DNA from: Mauremys mutica
Lineage: Eukaryota; Chordata; Testudines; Geoemydidae
Length of the DNA stretch: 64,000 nt
Reading direction: 5' to 3'
Assembly (NCBI RefSeq): GCF_020497125.1
Contig: NC_059077.1
Coordinates: 33,059,340-33,123,339, forward strand
Shown: piece after piece, positions 35,657-47,085 of the stretch
How the letters are laid out: every line of letters begins with the position of its first letter
How positions within the stretch are numbered: the first letter of the stretch is position 1
Notes under the pieces: generated by a model
Seen by the model: only the letters and a program-made list of their open reading frames with translations
Database searches by the model: none
What the model was told of the DNA's origin: nothing
Position numbers and translations under genes: made by a program

Positions 35657-35752
35657 GACCTGAAGAAGAGCTCTGCGTAGGTGAGAGAGACAAGCTTTCA
35701 CGCTAACGGAAGTCGGTCCAATAAAAGATATCACCTCCCCCACCTCGTCTGT
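35657..35752 (+). mobile_element. Penelope-like element 3' end fragment
   Basis: ACCTGAAGAAGAGCTCTGCG is followed by AAGTCGGTCCAATAAAAGAT and ATCACCTCCCCCACCTCGTC. The 5' half of the hammerhead-like core is intact (CTGAAGA), but the GAAA part is lost. Confidence 0.6.
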
Positions 35753-36034
35753 CAGGTTTGGTTAATGCACTTAAGCCTGGGGGCATGGAACAATTCTCTT
35801 CATGTGACACACTAGTCAAATTTCCCTCCCTTCCTTCCCCCCCAATCTTGTTAACTAGCTTAGGCTAAAGAAGATGCATTTGTAGAAGAGACTCTCGGCT
35901 ATCCAGTACTCAGACTCCAATCAGCAAGGCACCTAAGTGCGTTCTTTTCTCAAGAGGGGTCCAAGAATGCAAAGAAGAAGAATATTCTGCTGCTGAGCAA
36001 GAGGAGTGTTCACTCATGGGCCATGCAGGAGCTC

Positions 36035-37385
36035 ATTCTATTAATAATAATAATTTGTATTGCCTAGGAGCCTCAGTCATGGACTGTGACCCCACTGTGC
36101 TAACTGCTGCATACAGAACAAAGACCGTGCCTACCCCAAACAGCTTACAGTCCAAAGAAGACAACAGATGCATACAGACAGATGGGGGAAAAGTACAAGG
36201 AAACAATGATATAGCATTGGTCAGACTGATTAGGCTATGGTGTCAGCACATCGACAGCCTAGCTGTTGTCAAGTTTTCTGTAGGCTTCATGGCGAAGGAG
36301 GATTTTGAAAAGAGAATAATCAGTTAGTTTTGCAGATGTTTACAAGAGGCTTCTCCCAAACATGGGGGGCAGCATAGGAGAAAGCATAAAGGTGATGATG
36401 CTGTGAGCCAGAGGTAGGTGCCAACTTTTTGATAAGATATTGAATGAGAGAGAATAGGTAGGGTAAGGATTGATTGTGAAAGGCCTGGAAAGTGAAGACA
36501 AATGGCTTATGTTTGATGCTATAGTGCCAATGAGAAGCGTAGTAAGGAAAGTAACTGAAAGACTTCCCTGATAGATTGTATTCCCTAAATGGACAACCTA
36601 TCCTAGTTCTCACTTACTGAGGGACAATCTCCACTCATTGATATACTTTGCTTTCCACAACCAAATCTCTGTACAACTTCACATAAGTGATGTACCTGAA
36701 TACTTGGATACTAATATCTAAACTGTATTCTTAAATTTATTCACCTAAATTTGAGTTATTGCTGATTATGTACTCTACGTATCATATGACTTTTAAAAAC
36801 AAACTCTGTATTTGTGGATAATCTAAGCACTACACCCAGATGTACAGGCATTCTTTTCTCAACCTATGTATTACATATAATGTTTAAAAAAAAAAACTCT
36901 TTAATTAAATTTTTTAATCTGTTCTTATCAAAAGGCAAACAAGTGGAGGGCTTCAAAGAGAAGAATGACATGGTCAAAACAGCAGGGTAGGAAAACGATC
37001 TTTGCAGCAATATTCTGAATGGAAATGAGCACAGCAGGATTGATTTATCAAGGCCAGAGAAAGAGACATTGCAGTAATCAATATGAGAAAAGCCAGGATG
37101 AGAAGTTTAGCTATGTGGGTGGATTCAAATGGCCATATTTTAGGTATGTTATGCACAAATATCTGCAAGGCTTCTATATAAACCTCGGTGAGAGAACCTA
37201 GAGAGATGTCTGAGTCAGAGAGAAAGCCCAGGCCTGAGTACCAAGCAGAATGGTAGTGTTGTCCACAGTGATCAATAAAGGAGATAGTGGGGAGGAGAAA
37301 GCTAAAACAGAAATTTTAGTCTGTTAAGTTTGATCCGACAGACTTAAGGGGAGGTCAGAGAAACAGGCTTAGATTTTAATAGTAT
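36035..37385 (-). pseudogene. L2-clade LINE, 3' half with RT tail remnant
   Basis: On the plus strand it opens with an AAT-rich stretch and GGAGCCTCAGTCATGGACTG, the reversed 3' end of an old amniote LINE. On the minus strand broken frames keep L2-type signatures: KPFVFTFQAFHNQSLPYL, then AFSYAAPHVWEKPL near the C-terminus, and upstream FVHNIPKIWPFESTHIAK. About 36615..36925 does not match and may be inserted or diverged. Several stops and shifts show a long-dead copy. Confidence 0.65.
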
Positions 37386-39429
37386 CCATCACTGGAAATT
37401 TAAGATTCGTGTAATTTTTTTGGTCACCTTCCCTTAATTTTAACTTGCTGTGAAGTGTTTACATATTTTACATATTTTAAATTAAAGAAAATTTTACTAT
37501 CTTGAATTTAAAATGTATGTGTAATACTAAATACTTGACCCATTAAAAAGGCATTTAAAAATCCCAATATAAAATGAAGACTTAACCGCTTGGAAGGCCA
37601 CAAAACAGGTATCAAATTTAATATAGCAAGGCTGTTAAAAATATTTCAAGTTTTGTAACTGATCACAACTTGCAGCCATTTGGCTACATGGAGCCAAATC
37701 TGCTTTCCAAAAGTAGTGTCCTACTGATGTCGATGTATTATGATGACTAATGGAGCTACAGATAGGGAATACTACAGTTCCAAGTTGGCCAATCAGCATC
37801 AATTATAATCTGACTCGACTGCTTTGGCAGTATATCAGTAAAACTGATGAGATGGTTGCATGCTCGTGGCCATTTTGGAAATGTTTTCACTGCATGCATA
37901 TATTTTTTGTTGTTGTTGGTTTTGTTTTGTTTTTTTAAAGTGAGTGATCATTAGATGCAGATCTAGATATAAATAATGAAAGGAGGGGTTGTTCCAAATT
38001 GACATTAAAATATTCCACTGCATTTATTATTTGTTAACATGAAATTGTTTCTTCAGCAAGATTACAGCTATGCTTTCTTATTAAGGTCCATTTAAAAAAT
38101 AAATAAATCTGTCTTTTGGATCAACTGAAGGATGTTTTCATCTACAGCCCAAAGACTGGATATGTGATCCTCTCAGCAGTATGGCAAGGTTTTGATGACA
38201 TGACACTAAAACCATCCATTAGCCCTTTACCATTTATACCAACAGTGCAGCTGCACTATTACTGAAAGATGGGTATTAATGCCACACTAAATGCTGTGAA
38301 CAGTTTTAACAGGGCTGGGGCATGCTAGACAGTAGACATTAGTAAACAGTAGTGAAAGAACTTGTAAACCCTTAAACATTCCTATTAGTCTCCACCAAGT
38401 CCCATAAGCAGATGTCAGTATTGAAGAAGATGCTACATCACCACGAGCCTGCTGCTGAGATTATGAGTTATACTTGGAATTCCATCCATTTACTTGTATC
38501 AGCTTTTACTAAAGAGTGGTTTTCCCACTACTAGCTATGTAAATTGGAGGTTACCTTTACAAGTGCCTAGGGTTGGAGAGTGGAGGACATGGACAACAAC
38601 CAGAAGCTCTAATCATCAGGGATTTGTTAGACCAGGCTTATAGTACAATAACCTATTAAGATGAGAACAAATACATTTTGGATAAGCCTATTCATTTGAA
38701 GCAGGAAAGGATTTATTGTATATATTTCATCTACTGCATCATTACTACTGTGTACCCATCCTTCATGCCACAAAACAAAGAACAAAACACATTTTCCCAA
38801 CTAGCCCTCTTGTTGATTTTTCTGCAGAAGAAAGTGGGCTACCTAAACCAAGGAGGAAAGAAAAAAAAATCTCCAAAAGACAAAGCCTACAAAATACAGA
38901 AGTTTCCTGGGCTGTAACCAGAATGGGTTTGCTACTCATTGACTGTCAAAGCAGATGAAAAATAAAAACCCGAAAAAGGTTAGAGACCTGGAAGAAGTTG
39001 AGAGAGCAGCTTTGCATCACATTACACAAGACAAAGTTAGTAAGGCTTAGCCTTCTAAAAACAAACGCTCATTTCCTCTTCATCACCACTGTCACAAGCT
39101 CGTCAACTACATTAACATACCTAGGTAAAGAAAGGAACAAAATCCTAGTGAACCTCATCTGCTTTCCTGCGGAACTAGCTCTGCCACAGGGCAACCCCCT
39201 CCAATGCTTCACTTCTGCCGGGAACGAACCGCGGTAGGACTATATACGTGCTTCTCGTTTAAAGCCATTAACTGCGTTAGCCAGCTGCTGATCATCCTGA
39301 TTTGGGGCAGTCTCAGCGACCAGGTTTCTCCAGGTGAAGGGGAGGGAGAGAGACTCCAGTCGCGGAGGAAGAAGCGAGCGGGCGGGGAGGGGAGAGGATG
39401 GGAGGTGATGGGAGAGCAGTGGAAGCAGT
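37386..39429 (-). other. PLPP1 intron 1, promoter-proximal part
   Basis: AT-rich until about 39150, then becoming GC-rich toward the promoter island. No other exon or repeat was recognised. Confidence 0.45.
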
Positions 39430-39673
39430 CAGCCAGAGAAGGCTGCCCCTGTGCTGGCAGCTGGAGCAGCCTCCGTCCCAGGGGAGCCCGGACAGCCCGT
39501 GATTAGCGTGCGACCCGCACCGCGAGCCGAGCGGAGCCCTGCTGCAGCCAGGCGCGCACCCCACGCCGCGGCAAGGAGGGTGCCAAGCCCCGCGCCCCGC
39601 ACAGCCCGCCCGGGGGACAGCAAGCGGGGCAGGAGACAGCGAGCGCAAGGCACCGAGGCAGCCGGAGACGTAC

Positions 39674-39731
39674 CCAGCACCACGCAGACCACGTCCAGGA
39701 ACACGAAGGGCAGCCGCGTCTTGTCAAACAT
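39674..39731 (-). CDS. PLPP1: PLPP1 exon 1 (start of coding sequence)
   Basis: This first coding exon encodes MFDKTRLPFVFLDVVCVVL plus one base of the next codon. The MFDKTRLP start is the hallmark N-terminus of phospholipid phosphatase 1 and separates it from PLPP2 and PLPP3. FVFLDVVCVVL begins the first membrane segment. The donor is CTGG|GTACGT; with exon 2's first two bases CT the split codon is alanine. The start codon has A at -3 (CAGGATGT). No in-frame ATG lies upstream; an out-of-frame ATG at 39831 opens an ORF overlapping this start. The next exon found is 22 kb away at 17682. The promoter island surrounds the exon, as expected for a broadly expressed gene. Confidence 0.93.
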
Positions 39732-39831
39732 CCTGCCAGCCCTGGGCGCCGGCGACGGCTGCTGCGCTGCGAGGGGCGCGGGCTCCGGCGGGGCTTGGTG
39801 CCTGGGGGTAGCGGGAGGGGCTCTGCCGCAT
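39724..39831 (-). other. Upstream ORF overlapping PLPP1 start
   Basis: An ATG at 39831..39829, 100 bases before the PLPP1 ATG, opens a 35-codon frame beginning MRQSPSRYPQAP. It ends at a TGA at 39726..39724, inside the first codons of PLPP1. The upstream ATG has a weak context (T at -3, C at +4), so most ribosomes would be expected to pass it. If the transcript starts upstream of 39831, this ORF could dampen PLPP1 translation. It is arithmetic from the sequence; its use is inferred. Confidence 0.5.
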
Positions 39832-40260
39832 CCAGCCAACGGCGCCTGGCACTGGCCGCTGCTGCTGCTGCCGCCGCTGCGGCTCCTACCCGGGCTGCGG
39901 CTTTAAGGAAGGGGCGGGCCCCGGCCGGGCTGCGGCGCGCGTGCGGCCGCCCCTGTGCAGACGTTCCATTCCGGGACCGCGCAACAGCCGCCGGCCAATC
40001 GCCTCGCACCGCCGCGCGCTACGTGCCCCCGCCCCGGCGACCGAGATTCATGGCCCGCCCCCTGGCGGCCGCGAGGGAAGGCGGGAGTTGGCCGTGATGC
40101 CTCAGCTCCTGCTGTGCGGTGGGAGCGCGGCCGCGTGCAGCCCGCGCCTCGGTGACCGCCCAGCTGGGCCAGGCCCTAGAGAGCCGGGTGTGAGGGCACT
40201 GTCCGAGCTGGCTGCGTGGTCAGCCCGGGCAGTGGCGGGGGAGAGAGAGGCAGAGTGGTC

Positions 40261-41254
40261 TGTAACCCCAGACGCTACTCCCCTCTTGAACCCGGGAATC
40301 CAGAGTCGCTGCAGTCCTCCGCTGGCAGCCAGGAGCTGTGAACCACATAAAGGATAACAGCCTACTACTTCTATCAGTCACTGTCCTAGCGCAAACCCTA
40401 GCAGCCTGTGCTGTGGCTCTAGCCGTCCAAACCCTGCTGATGACCCAAGTTGGGAGGGGGTCACTATATATGGTTCCACATGTTAGAATTTCAGTTTTTC
40501 AGGGTTGTTGTTTTGTAAATTAGGAAATTACATCCAAAACTGCATTAAAAGAACATTAATGTGGTGACGTCAAGCACTAAAATGCCAGGACATTCCAGGA
40601 TTAAGGTTGCCACTGCAATTTTTTAAAACACTATTTTTTACTTATTTCCCCACCACCATCACTGGAAAAGGGACTGGAAAGTAAAAAAAGTCAGAGAAAC
40701 TTTTTTTCCCTCACCAAAATAGAAAGAATTTTTAATTTAGAAACTTTTAACATTTTTCACCCAAATGAAAACCTTTTGTGAACATTTTTGTTTTGGTTGA
40801 AATGGCTTTTTCCAGCAAAATGCTAATGGAAAAATCACTAGTTTAGTACTGATGTAAAACAAAAATCCATCATTCAAGCCCCTGAGCATATCTACATATT
40901 CTTAAGAAACATGAAATTGCAGACGGATTTACTGACACTATACGCAGAAACACTAGACCCAAACTATTCTGAGATTTCCCATGTATCCTACCTACCTTCT
41001 ACTATATCTGTCAGTAAACAGATGGGCTTTGTGCTAAGCCTGGAAGGTTGAAAAACAGGCTCTGGCAGATCAACGAGGGAAACAAGTTCCAGGGTTGAAG
41101 ATGCTTTTCTAAAGATGCTCTATCTCCAATCCCTTAGAGTTCAAATTTAGAGAATGTCAATGAACAACTTAGCTGATCTCATCTCTCAAGGTAATACATA
41201 TGGGGAGGTGTCTTGAACAGCTAGCACTCGAGCCAATATGACTTTAAAGATTGA
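40261..41254. other. Intergenic DNA beside the PLPP1 promoter
   Basis: Intergenic sequence between PLPP1 and SLC38A9. An open frame through the CG-rich island on the plus strand (39941..40357) has no family match. Nothing else was recognised. Confidence 0.4.
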
Positions 41255-41523
41255 GGCTATGTCTACATTACAAGCGCTACAGCTGCGGCTATGCCACTTG
41301 TAACACAGATGCTTCCTACATCAATGCAAGGGTTTTTTCCATCAATGTAGTTTATCCACCTCTCAAAAGGGTGGTCACTAAATTGACTGAAGAATTCATC
41401 TGTTGACCTACCTGCATCTACATGGGGTTAGCTCAGTGTAACTATGGCATTCAAAGCATGACATTTTTCACAGCCCTGAGCAATGTAGCTAGGTTGACCT
41501 AATTTTTAAGTGTAGATGAGGCC
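41255..41523. mobile_element. Turtle MITE (GGCTATGTCTACATTAC ends)
   Basis: The ends, GGCTATGTCTACATTACAAG and TTTTTAAGTGTAGATGAGGCC, are inverted and of the same type as the element at 11135. TAGGTTGACCTAATTTTTAA marks the inner side of the right end. Confidence 0.65.
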
Positions 41524-42849
41524 TACACAAACACCTTGAATTGTGCTCAAAAGCAAATATGAAGTCAAGACCACATTCAGAGCATGGATGTAATGTGCTT
41601 TGCAGAGATCACAATTCTAAGCAACTGGTCTGACATATTCTACGTTAAGTAACACTTCAGAGTGGTCTTCAAGCATATCCCCAAGTAGAGTGAATCACAG
41701 TAGTACAACCAGGAAGTGACAAAGACTTGACTATTCTTAGTGAGATCCATTTCTGAAAGGAAAGTTTGCAATCGCTTTGGTAACTGGAGTTATGGCCACT
41801 ACTTCTACCCTGTAATTCAGAAGCAGACAATGGTCCAAAAGAACTTTTAAGTTGCAAACTTATTTGATCAAGAGAAGAGGGAAACAGATACCCCCACAAG
41901 TATTGTGGATTTTTCCTTTTACCCACGTTATCTTTGTCTTGTCCAGATCAAACTTCAGACAGCTCCTCTCATCCACACTCATGTGACTTTCGTCTAGTTT
42001 AAATGGAAAAAAGTTATCGAGATGAATGTCATTAGCAATAGTGGTGGCAGTGCAGCATAAAACACCTCAAAATGGAGGCTTAGCAGCCTAAGGCACAGGA
42101 TAAATTAATTGTACTTTGTTACCTTGAAATCCTTGTGTCAATCCCTCAAATTAAGTCCTTTGATTTAGAAGCCATTTATGCCAGTTAGGTAAAACCTGCA
42201 TTGGGATGGGGAGGAAGCTCTGCACTGTCTCAAAAGACTTTGGGTCAGAAATCAGTCTCTGAAAGCTCCAAGCTTTCCAGTGTACTGGTAGAGCACTTCC
42301 CACTGGTACATGTCTTTGTGGGACATGGCTTATTTGCACCATTATGGAGGCCAGCCCACAGAAGGTAGGGGGTGAACCACGACCATTTAGTTATAGTTCA
42401 TGTTGGGGGTGGGTTTTTCTCTGCCCTGCCTTTGGGGATGCTCAGGAAGGAATTTTGCTTCCTCACACACCCACATAAAGACCAATATGATTGTTGTTGT
42501 AATTTGTGATCATAATACGGTAATTATATTATCCACATTAACTATTCTTTGACTATCCCTGTTGTTGAGCTATATCATTGGATATGTAGCTTGTAGTGTG
42601 GAGATGTCTGGCAGAAGCAGAAATCATGTTTAACATCAAGGTTGTTTTTTTAAACATTTAATACATACAAAATAAACATCAGAACTTTCAAATCTCAATC
42701 CAATTTTCCCTGTGCCAGGAACATTCTGTAGTGATCAGTTACAGTGACTATATGTCTCATGTACACTGGCAGAACTGTTGTTAAGGGTCATAGAGCAACC
42801 ATTAATTGGGACCCTGACTACAAAAAAAGAGACACTTTCCTGTCCAGGT
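41524..42849. other. Intergenic DNA, nothing recognised
   Basis: No supported gene or repeat boundary. Confidence 0.4.
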
Positions 42850-42977
42850 ACTGATTCACCAAGGTACTTAAGCACATGCCTAACTTTAAGCAGGAGAATT
42901 AGTCCCATTTAAATCAATGGGATTACCCACCTGCTTAAAGTTAGGCACATGCTAAAGTGCCTTGCTGAACTGGGACC
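42850..42977. repeat. Short fold-back repeat (TTAAGCACATGCCTAAC)
   Basis: The left arm contains TTAAGCACATGCCTAACTTT and AAGCAGG; the right arm contains the reversed CCTGCTTAAAGTTAGGCACA and TGCTAAAGTGCC. The arms pair over about 60 bases around a centre near 42913. The same words recur degenerate at 54330..54450. It is a widespread amniote fold-back family. Confidence 0.75.
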
Positions 42978-43104
42978 ACAGAGTGTGGCTGAAATGTTCA
43001 GTCCCTCCAGTGTGTATTGGTTGTCTTTGACCTTATCTGCCTCTTAGGAATCTCCAGTAAAGCAGTGAAATCACATTATGTTCAAATTAATCTCATGTTG
43101 TCGT

Positions 43105-43170
43105 GTCTATATTATATAGGTCAGACTAGATGACCAGAATGGTCTCTTCTGACCTCAAAATCTGTGCATC
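43105..43170 (+). mobile_element. CR1 3' tail fragment
   Basis: TCAGACTAGATGACCAGAAT then GGTCTCTTCTGACCTCAAAA is the usual CR1 3' end in sense orientation, severely 5' truncated. Confidence 0.65.
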
Positions 43171-44154
43171 TCCTTTTGGAGTAGAAGGTTGGAAGAAGGC
43201 AGGAGATGATACTCTCAAAAGACATTGTCCTTTAATTAAAATTAAAATTACCTTACTTGATAATGTAATTTGTCCCAGACACCACAAAATACCCTCTCTT
43301 CCTTCTTTCTTTATTTCTTTTCTTTTCTCCATTCCCCCTGTACTTTCTTGTGGAGCAGTTGAGCAATAAAGGATGTTTATGACCAAGTTAATGTCCTCTG
43401 AATTTGTTTTGCCTCTACTGGTTATCCCAGAAATTATCGATAATGTTTTCCCCATCCTCCTTAATAGCTTTGTTTGTGCTACTACCCACGTCTTAGGAAA
43501 CCTACTATCTTTCTCTGGTGAAACTTACTTGTTGAGTAGGAGTAGCCAAACAGGACTCTTAAAGGCAATTAGTAATCAAATAGACGAGTGACTTCAGTGT
43601 GTGACGAGATTTTCCCAAGCTTTCAGATGAACCACCCATTTCAGGATTTAGCTTTAGTGGAAGGCTACTCAGCAATTATAATAGACATGCAAAATTAAAA
43701 TTAATTAGGACTTTTGGTGCACTCAGAGCCTGATTCTGTCACCCTTAGTGTGCAGTAATAACTGCAGGAGGAGATTAAGGGGAAGGAAAGCTCTGAAAAG
43801 ATCCCCATACCAAATTTCCCCTACATCATTCTATCAGGGGAACAGGATTTGTCTTCTGTGTAATGACACATGGGTGTGCCTCTAAACTTGGAGGATCCAG
43901 ATTTTACTCACTTGGTGTCTCTGACATCATTACCATAAGACTATTAGTTCTCAAGTTGTTCATAGAGTCTTTTTGAAAAAGAACTCTGTAGGCGAGACCT
44001 GAATTTCTAATAATGAAAGGAAGCAGAACCTCCTTTCTTCTCTCCCCTTCTTCTCCTCCTCCCTTTAAAGAAAAAAGTGTAGGCTTTCTTTATACCTTTT
44101 AAATTGTCATAGTTTGAGAACACTTGTAAAACATTGTAGACTGTGTCTGACCAG
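43171..44154. other. Intergenic DNA, nothing recognised
   Basis: No supported feature was seen. Confidence 0.4.
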
Positions 44155-44385
44155 TGTGGTCCAGTGACTAGACACCTGGCTGGAAGTTGGGAAATGTGAA
44201 CTTTATTCTTGGCTCACCCAGAGAGTGGGGTGGATCGATCACCTCTGTTCCCCCTCCCCCTTTATCTGCCTTGTATTTAGACTTAAGGGCAGAGACCGTC
44301 TCTTACTATGTTTGCACAGTACCTAGCATAATGAGGCTCTGATCTCAGATGGGGCTTCTAGGCATTACTGTACTACAAATATATC
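44155..44385 (+). repeat. Ancient MIR/L2-type repeat
   Basis: The start (CAGTGACTAGACACCTGGCT then GGAAGTTGGGAAATG) is like a MIR-type SINE body. The end (AGGGCAGAGACCGTCTCTTA, then GCACAGTACCTAGCATAATG) is an L2-type tail followed by a TCATCATCATCC microsatellite. Confidence 0.6.
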
Positions 44386-46792
44386 ATCATCATCCTCATC
44401 ATTCATCTCTACAACTGAAAAAATGCAAGATTTGTTTCTACTACTTTATCATTCCCAGCATTGTTGCTGCTTCTTTCTGACCTAAAATAATAATGAACAA
44501 AAATTAAAAGAATAGTAATAATGTCATCACTGGGCTGAGGTGCTGCTGTGAAGAGTGGCTGGAGTGGTGGAAGCAGCACCCCAGTACTGGTGTGGGTACA
44601 GGAGTGAGTCTGGCTCATTAGATCTGGCTTCTTGACTGGAAGCCAGGCTTTTGGTATGGAAATAAGACAGGATTATCTCTGTCACAGATTGTCAGAATCA
44701 TTTTTTATGGAACACAACTCTTCCAGGGATTGTTCCAAATCCACATAACGCTTTTGAGTGCTAATATCTGCACTGGGACCTTTGCATTAACAGATAAATA
44801 TGTAAAAATACATTTCCCACCATCTGCCTAGTGGCTCCACATCTGGGAGTTTCAAGGAGTGAGTCCATGGACCACAAGGTCCTTGGGCTCCTAAAATTAC
44901 TTCCAAATTTTGCAATAACTTGTGCTTCCAAAATGGACTATAGCTAAGCAGTTCTCACATGATATAAACAATGTGCAATATAGTGTTGTAAAACCATTCT
45001 CTGGTCTTTTTAACTTTACAGATTTAAAAAATGTTATTCTGTGATTACAGAAGAGAACACAAACACATTATATGTATAAAATGGTCTCATAAATACTGGT
45101 GCTGCTGAGGAAAGGAATGAACTAACGATGGGATCAAGCCTCAAATTTAGAATTAGTATTTAACCCCTCCAAAGTTAAGGGGGGTTTGGAAATGTTACTA
45201 TTTAAAATTAGTAGTGGTAGTATAGCAATTCCAAACACCCATTAACTGTAGGGTTTTAGAAATGGGTTTTAGGTCAGACTCTTCCCTTGGATAAGCTCTG
45301 TCTCTACATTTCAGATAAAGAACCTGAACCATTTTCATTGGCTTGCCCGTACCTCTACATTGTAGCAATATCAATAATGAAGAGCTGTCATGCTTTCCCC
45401 TATAGAGGGGGACTTGTAGGAACCCCTCTGTAAGGACATTAAAACAGGGAATATTGATATAGATCTGGGCCAGTGCTATAATTAGCAGCTGGCACTTTTG
45501 GCACTTAGCAGTTGGCATGTTTCAGATTGTTCTGAGGTACTGGGTTTCTGGGAACAAGGATGCAGACCCTAATCCTGGAGTCCTGTACAGATTAATGGGC
45601 CAAATTCTGGCCCACGCTATAGGCCTTTTGCATCACTATAGCCATGAAAGGGTCAAAACAGGCAGCTGAGGATTCCACCAACATGAAGGTCCAGAGCATG
45701 ATCCCTGGTTGGCATCTCAGCCCCTAGAGAGATTTGACAAATCAGAAATTAGAGCTGCCCTGTCAAAGGTGCACTTGGGAATAGGTCTCCAGCATACATA
45801 GCAACTGAACCAGTTCTCTAGTACAGACCTATTAATCAGCTTAAATGTCAGTTAAAGACCACAAAGCTTGGATCTTCACTGCATTAGTCCAGTTGCACTC
45901 CATACACTCCAGTATTGTAGCTCCACTGATTTCAGTGGCCTCACATAGGCATAAATCAAGGTGAATCAAGCCCTATGTCCTAACTTCTTATTGAACATTA
46001 TATCCCAGCAAGAATCCAGATGAGACTAGCATCAGCTATGTGTACACTATAAAAATATGAAGAATCCCGTTTAAGAACAGAGATCTATTCTGCCAGGCAA
46101 GGGACCTTTATTGCTTCAATATATTATGTCAAAATGTTCAACTGGTGTAAATCAGTACAGCTCCACTGAAGTCAGCTGAGGATCTGGCCCTCCGTTTTTC
46201 AAAAATAACATAAAGAAAAATTCAGTCACAATCAGTGTCCTCACTTGATTTTTTCTGTGCCTGGACTTCTGTATATTTTCTGTGGTCTATGGTGCTTTGC
46301 TAGTGATAAAAACTTTCCAAACCTTTGGCCAATGTAAATATGTAAATCTTTCCAACAATTCAAGTCTCATCCTAGTACAGGCCAAACCTGCAAAGGTAAT
46401 TTCCCAATGCACCTGAGGCAATACTTAACCTTTGCAAAACTTCCCACTTTTCAACAGACAAATAGTGCAATCTGGAAAAAATTGAGCCTTGAATCATCAA
46501 AGAGTAAACTTTCAGTTCCGCTACTGGCTCTAAGAGTTCAGCTTGGTTTCCAGAGTTCAACATGTTATCAAACAATTCTGGGAAAAGCCGGATAATTCTG
46601 CATACAAAAGGCTAATGTTTTCTAGAGAAGCCATATAAGTCCTTGGAAAGTCTCTAATACAAGTAAATTGTCAATTCATTCAGAAAAGAAAAGAGATTCA
46701 TTCATATTATTTGTGGAAGATTCCAGTAATTAGACATGGGCCCAAACCACAAAGTTTGGAACTGTGCCTGGTTTCTTACTTCCTCCAACTTC
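44386..46792. other. Intergenic DNA, nothing recognised
   Basis: No coding exon or confident repeat was recognised. Confidence 0.4.
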
Positions 46793-47085
46793 AATAGACT
46801 CATAGACTGCCCAAGAGCAGCCCCCAGCCCGTAACCCTGCCCCCCAGGATGTGCTGCCCAGGGCAGGTGGAGGGTGTGGGGCTCCCTATAGCAGTCTAGG
46901 CTTCCTGGATGGCTCTAACCACGGCCCAGCTCCAGCGTCCAGCCTGGCGAGGTGACGGGGCCACAGGGTAGGACCGCAGAGGGGGCAGGGCCCTAAGGGA
47001 AGAGGAAGAGCGGGGTGGGGCCATGGAGGGAGGTGGGCCCTTGTGGCCTCCCCACTTCTACCAAGGTTACGGCACTCCTGCCTCA
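46793..47085 (-). repeat. CR1 end plus GC-rich insertion
   Basis: AATAGACTCATAGACT at 46793 looks like the reversed CR1 terminus. The GC-rich part from about 46809 to 47085 is unlike the CR1 on its right and probably is a miniature element inserted near the 3' end. Its ends were not resolved. Confidence 0.45.

Larger units (their letters stand above)
39430..40260 (-). promoter_or_regulatory. PLPP1: PLPP1 CG-rich promoter island
   Basis: Base composition changes sharply to CG-rich with many CpG pairs, in contrast to the AT-rich surroundings. Upstream of the PLPP1 start (higher coordinates) there is a GC box (GGGGCGGGCC at about 39911) and an inverted CCAAT box (CCAAT on the plus strand at 39995..39999), a spacing seen in TATA-less housekeeping promoters. 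The 5' UTR contains a CAG/CGG-rich tract (about 39859..39885, CTGCTGCTGCTGCCGCCG on the plus strand). Transcription start sites cannot be fixed from sequence alone; about 39900 is plausible. Confidence 0.8.

Noticed and set aside
39429..39839. N-terminally extended PLPP1 reading frame
   Set aside because: The frame has no ATG upstream of the conserved MFDKTRLP start; the extension would need a TTG start, and it reads through the splice donor.
39941..40357. 138-codon open frame (plus) in the promoter island
   Set aside because: CG-rich sequence gives long stop-free runs; no family match. A divergent non-coding transcript remains possible but is not shown.
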